Of a DNA stretch of 64,000 nt, positions 60,177 through 64,000 are shown one piece after another. Within the stretch, counting starts at the first letter, position 1, and every line of letters begins with the position of its first letter. Below the pieces are notes generated by a model, which made no database searches, was not told the origin of the DNA, and saw only the letters and a program-made list of their open reading frames with translations. Position numbers and translations under genes: made by a program. Origin of the DNA: Ecdyonurus torrentis (taxonomy: Eukaryota; Arthropoda; Insecta; Ephemeroptera; Heptageniidae); assembly GCA_949318235.1 (NCBI GenBank), contig OX439127.1, positions 5,088,436-5,152,435 on the forward strand. The letters are read 5' to 3'.

Positions 60177-60367
60177 GTCCTAGTATACGACTGCAGTTGG
60201 CGGAGTTCATCCAACTCTACTTGGGAGATATACCACCTGTGGCCCTACCTTTGCTGCTGGCGTTAGGCGTCCAGTCAATCCACATCGACTTTACGGTCCC
60301 AGGCCTCTATGGCCGACTGTGGTCTCTCCCTGACATCACCAAGGCATTTTCTCAGATCGCAGCTAAG
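60177..60367 (+). CDS. Internal exon, LRR-like gene (exon b)
   Basis: Acceptor TTTGCGCAG precedes 60177 and donor AAG|GTATGA follows 60367. The exon is 191 bp, entering in phase 1 (compatible with either donor of exon a) and leaving in phase 0. It encodes PSIRLQLAEFIQLYLGDIPP, then VALPLLLALGVQSIHIDF and LYGRLWSLPDITKAFSQIAA. It is GC-rich compared with its introns and has third-position G/C preference, as expected for real coding sequence. The SIHIDF step followed by exon c's LQHLTL is reminiscent of leucine-rich repeat strands. No catalytic motif seen. Confidence 0.8.
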
Positions 60368-61535
60368 GTATGATATGTTCACTTCATCTATATCTAACAC
60401 ATCTTTGCAAACATCAAGCAATTGCTCGCAGAGCTAAAATTAGATATATAATCTAACCGGAGCTCTACCTACATCTGAAAGAGAGTTGTGGGGGGGGGGG
60501 GGGGAGTAGAGGGGCAGCAGCCCACTGTAAGATTTTTGCTGAAAATATTGATGTAAAAAAAAACTAAATTTATTGCCATTTTTGGGTTACTTGGTGACAT
60601 TATAATAATTAAATTAAATCTATAAATATGATGAACTTAGGACAAACAGATAGCAATAATGACATATATAAATTTTAATAATAATAATAATGAACTGTTT
60701 TTTAATAGTTTGATTTATTGGATAGACCATATATATGTCGATAAGTAAATCTCTTGACTGGGATTGGGGTTATAGTAGCACGATAACACAATATGGCAAG
60801 CAACAAAAAAAAACTGTAAATTAAGTTTCATTGAAGACTGATAAATAATAATGTTAGATCTTGTTTGGTATAAAAAAATAATATTTTGTAAAAAAAATAG
60901 AGAGAGAAAGATAATTAAATATTGCCATGATTAGACATATATAAGAAAAATCGCTACAAATGAAGTTGGAAATTGAAGTATTTCTAAAGTTGCGTCTCAG
61001 TTTCAGTTTTTCTTTCTTAACGATTAACTAATATGTATAGGATTTTATATATTTTAGGATCGTTAATTCTTAAATGCAATATTTAGTCTTTACATTTTAA
61101 TAAAAGAATCATTATACAATATTGCTACTTTGATAACAGAGCAATTTAGTAAAGTATGACTGACTCGATTAATCAAATAAGAAACTCAATTTTCACAATA
61201 ATTCTTTCTTTTTCATAAACATTACAAATTTTTAAATATATATTTTAATTTCAGTTGGACAACATTTTTTGTTTGTCTAATAAAGTTTGTTTATTGAGGA
61301 TTGTAGGCCATAGTACTGGCTTGCTGTTTTTTTTTTCTTTGTAATGGTTTTAAAGTTTTATCTGATACAAATGTAGTATAAAACTTTAAGTTTTTTTTTA
61401 TTTAATGATAGCAATTAGTGATAGTGGGATTAACCTATCGAATAAATTCCAAATTCTTATAAGATTTCGTTTTTTTTTAAATTTAGAAATGAGTTATTAT
61501 TGTCAAAAGAAAAAAGGTGTTTTTGTCCTGCGTTC
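60368..61535. other. Intronic AT-rich DNA
   Basis: Contains a G-run (60490-60504), a SINE tail (60737-60812) and otherwise unremarkable AT-rich sequence. The ORF at 61405-61593 is not supported. Confidence 0.5.
60737..60812 (+). mobile_element. SINE 3' tail
   Basis: GTCGATAAGTAAATCTCTTG, ACTGGGATTGGGGTTATAGT, AGCACGATAACACAATATGG and CAAGCAAC then an A-run match the tail of the SINE at 3913-4318. Confidence 0.7.
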
Positions 61536-61844
61536 TATAGGGTGTATCTGCATGATGTCATATTTAATGCGCTTGGACGCTATACTGGAGTAATGAATAA
61601 CATTGCACAGCATAGGACAAACTTTGTGTTTGGCAATTTACTTTAGGAAATGGGTTAATTTTTTGTTATTACATATCTTTCTCACATTACTTGAGATACT
61701 AATTCAACCCATTGACAACATCAATGTACTCAAAAATAATGCAAAGTATTTTAAATTGCTAAAAGGAGTCATTTTCTGATGCTGCACATGTTACTGAGTG
61801 ATTCAACATGGCGACAACTTTAATAGAATGAATACAAACTATAT
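61536..61844 (+). mobile_element. M1 MITE, near full length
   Basis: TATAGGGTGTATCTGCATGA start, CACAGCATAGGACAAACTTT, and AACATGGCGACAACTTTAAT end with ATACAAACTATA. Confidence 0.8.
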
Positions 61845-62239
61845 ATCAGAATACTAATAATTTAAAAATAATCATGATCATGAATTTGCTTGCTACAACA
61901 TGATGCATTTCTTACTTTCATTTCCTATATGTAGTAATAAACATTTTTATCCAGCTACGTCAAGGTTACCAAATGTGCTTGCATGGTGCAACATGTGGAT
62001 ATGAATATTGGTTTTAATTAAAATACAGACTGCCAATAATAGTCGTTGTTTGAATTTTAAACACTAAATGTAAATAACTTCAAAAGTTTCTCATGTCAAT
62101 AATAATAATGTTCTTTGCTTTTTTTATAAAAATACTTTTTTAATCCTGTATATAAATAACAACATATGTTTATAAATTTATATACAACAAATATCTATCC
62201 TAAAGAATTCCTATCAATCAACCGGTTTTTCTTGTTAAG

Positions 62240-62469
62240 GTGGAAAATCAGGTACTACGGGATTTAACAAAAAGTTGTAAAGAAAGAAAAATCTGAAATT
62301 TTGCATAGTGATACATTATATGATATCTTCAAAAATGTAGGAATTTGGGGGAGGGGAAGGGCATGCTTAATTTTAAATTATTATTATTTTTTTAATTTAG
62401 TCTCATTATTAATGTTAATGTCATTAATAATTTGCACTCTTATAATAAATAAATAAATAAATAAATAAG

Positions 62470-62512
<43 letters not shown>

Positions 62513-62517
62513 ATACA

Positions 62518-62572
<55 letters not shown>

Positions 62573-62690
62573 GTTAGAAAGTAAATATATAAATAACCAT
62601 CTTTTTTAAAAAAATGCATAGATAAAAAATACAACTTTTTTGACGTGAGTTCTAAACTGTTATCATAGGTAACATGCGGCCACAAAATTT
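62240..62690 (+). repeat. D-family dispersed repeat, copy 3, with (AAAT)n insert
   Basis: GGTGGAAAATCAGGTACTAC, AAAAGTTGTAAAGAAAGAAA, CATAGTGATACATTATATGA at the left; GTTATCATAGGTAACATG at the right. An (AAAT)n array (62447-62572) lies inside. Confidence 0.6.
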
Positions 62691-62721
62691 TTTAAATTTA
62701 TACCAAAAAAATAGTCTGTTT

Positions 62722-62994
62722 ATAGGGTGTATCCTCATGACGTCATATTTAATGTGCTTTACTGTAGTAACAGCATAAGAAAAAATTATTGTTTGGCTTT
62801 TTTATTTGGGAAATCACTTATTTTTTGGTGTAAACATTTTTCTTACATATTTGAGATACTATAATGTAACCAATTGACAACATCTATTTCAATACTCTCA
62901 AAAATATTGCTTACGGTATTTTTAAACTAACAAAATGAATTGTTTTTCAATACCGCCATGGCGTCAACTTTAACATGAATGCAAACACCCTTTA
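62722..62994 (+). mobile_element. M1 MITE
   Basis: TATAGGGTGTATCCTCATGA start, AATACTCTCAAAAATATTGC, CATGGCGTCAACTTTAACAT and GAATGCAAACACCCTTTATA end. TGACGTCA at 62738-62745. Confidence 0.8.
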
Positions 62995-63051
62995 TAGCAC
63001 AGTGGCAAATTAATGGATTTCATTTCTAGTTCATTATTCTAAAATAAATAT

Positions 63052-63365
63052 AGGGTTTAAAAATGCATGTTAAAGTTATTTTGAGCCATGTTGGATCAAT
63101 CAATAACATGTTGGCTGGTAGAAGAAAATGACTTATTATGCCAGTTTAAAAATAATAAGCAAAATTTTTAGAGCATAATGTATTGATGATATTTATTTTC
63201 AAATTCAAATGAATTTCAAGTATATATACAAGCAAAATAATAATAACAAAAAACTGATTTTCCAATGAACATAACCAATAACTAAGTTTGTCCTATATGC
63301 TAAGCTGAGCTATTCATTACTCTATTACGACGTCCAAGCGCATTAACTATGATGTCATGCGCTGT
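63052..63365 (-). mobile_element. M1 MITE, reverse orientation
   Basis: AGGGTTTAAAAATGCATGTT start, GAAGAAAATGACTTATTATG, TTGTCCTATATGCTAAGCTG, then GACGTCCAAGCGCATTAACT and ATGATGTCATGCGC. It ends less than 100 bp before exon c. Confidence 0.7.
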
Positions 63366-63447
63366 TGCGCTCACAACATTTATTTTAAAATGATTTTAAA
63401 TGTTTATAGGTGCTATGTTGTATTGTTGACAACTTATATTTTTGCAG

Positions 63448-63632
63448 GCACCCGTTGTGAAAAGCATACACTTTGAATTCCATGAAATGGATTGGAGCAC
63501 CCAAAGTGTGTGTTTCCCTCGGCGACGTTTCCATCGCATGCTTGCCAAAATGCCAGAACTGCAACATTTGACCCTGACAGGAGACTGTCAAGTAGACCAA
63601 CATATGTTTGAACATGTATCCAACAATATACA
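63448..63632 (+). CDS. Internal exon, LRR-like gene (exon c)
   Basis: Acceptor ATATTTTTGCAG precedes 63448 and donor ATACA|GTAAGT follows 63632. The exon is 185 bp, entering in phase 0, which matches exon b's exit, and leaving in phase 2. It encodes [20 protein letters not shown], a basic stretch [20 protein letters not shown] and [18 protein letters not shown]. The LQHLTLTG run resembles one LRR strand (LxxLxL). The gene continues beyond the window. The protein family is not recognised with confidence. Confidence 0.8.
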
Positions 63633-63691
63633 GTAAGTAATGAGTCATTTCTATGCAAATTATAGTGAGGCTCTTCAACAATGATTGGATG

Positions 63692-64000
<309 letters not shown>

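Overview
This is a piece of a eukaryotic nuclear genome, very probably a non-vertebrate animal. It is AT-rich (roughly 30% GC by eye), has spliceosomal GT-AG introns, SINEs with tRNA-like heads, hAT, Tc1/mariner-like and TTAA-target DNA elements, and an extreme load of long, nearly pure microsatellites. Nothing in it identifies the phylum. There are no bacterial operons, no CRISPR array and no rRNA. Almost all long ORFs are translated microsatellites. || Genes. The only convincing intact coding signal is at the right end: three plus-strand internal exons (57479-57613 or 57718; 60177-60367; 63448-63632) with matching splice phases, part of a leucine-rich-repeat-like gene that continues beyond the window on both sides. 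Its introns are packed with foldback elements, a hAT element and MITEs. A decayed two-exon fragment of a 1-acylglycerol-3-phosphate acyltransferase-like (PlsC family) gene lies at 44328-45128, with a stop, a frameshift, a lost catalytic Asp and a (TA)n expansion inside the former exon. An 84-codon ORF at 31379-31633 is unassigned. || Most notable region. A 4.4-kb hAT-type element (16159-20572; 15-bp TIRs; perfect 8-bp target duplication AACAAATA) carries a tandem-plus-inverted array of an about 880-bp unit. Each complete unit holds a complete type I hammerhead ribozyme (16721-16765 minus, 17634-17678 minus, 19075-19119 plus), about 60 nt downstream of a CCAAT/TATA-type promoter. Stem III is the palindrome ACCGGU with no loop, which suggests a ribozyme acting as a dimer. 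This looks like a non-autonomous, retrozyme- or Penelope-LTR-like element nested in a DNA transposon. || Layout. 1-2.3 kb: mariner-like foldback with long TIRs and a hAT remnant. 2.9-5.3 kb: TGTCCGTG-family repeats, a tandem duplication and a tRNA-headed SINE. 5.3-11.4 kb: AT-rich DNA with MITEs. 11.6-23.3 kb: a three-copy segmental duplication with breakpoints in (GA)n tracts, one copy split by the ribozyme-bearing hAT. 23.3-40 kb: microsatellites, TTAA foldbacks, tRNA-like relics and repeat family H. 42.6-46 kb: a second hAT (perfect 8-bp TSD, subterminal GATC-rich arrays), the acyltransferase pseudogene and an inverted pair of TTAA MITEs. 46-57 kb: microsatellites and MITE fragments. 57-64 kb: the exon-bearing gene. 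|| A recurring MITE family (here M1; TATAGGGTGTATGC ends, about 20 copies or fragments) and several unrelated families carry the palindrome TGACGTCA, which occurs at least 18 times where about 0.5 would be expected by chance. The repeat family names used here (M1, E, F, D, G, H, J, K, L) are local labels, not database names.
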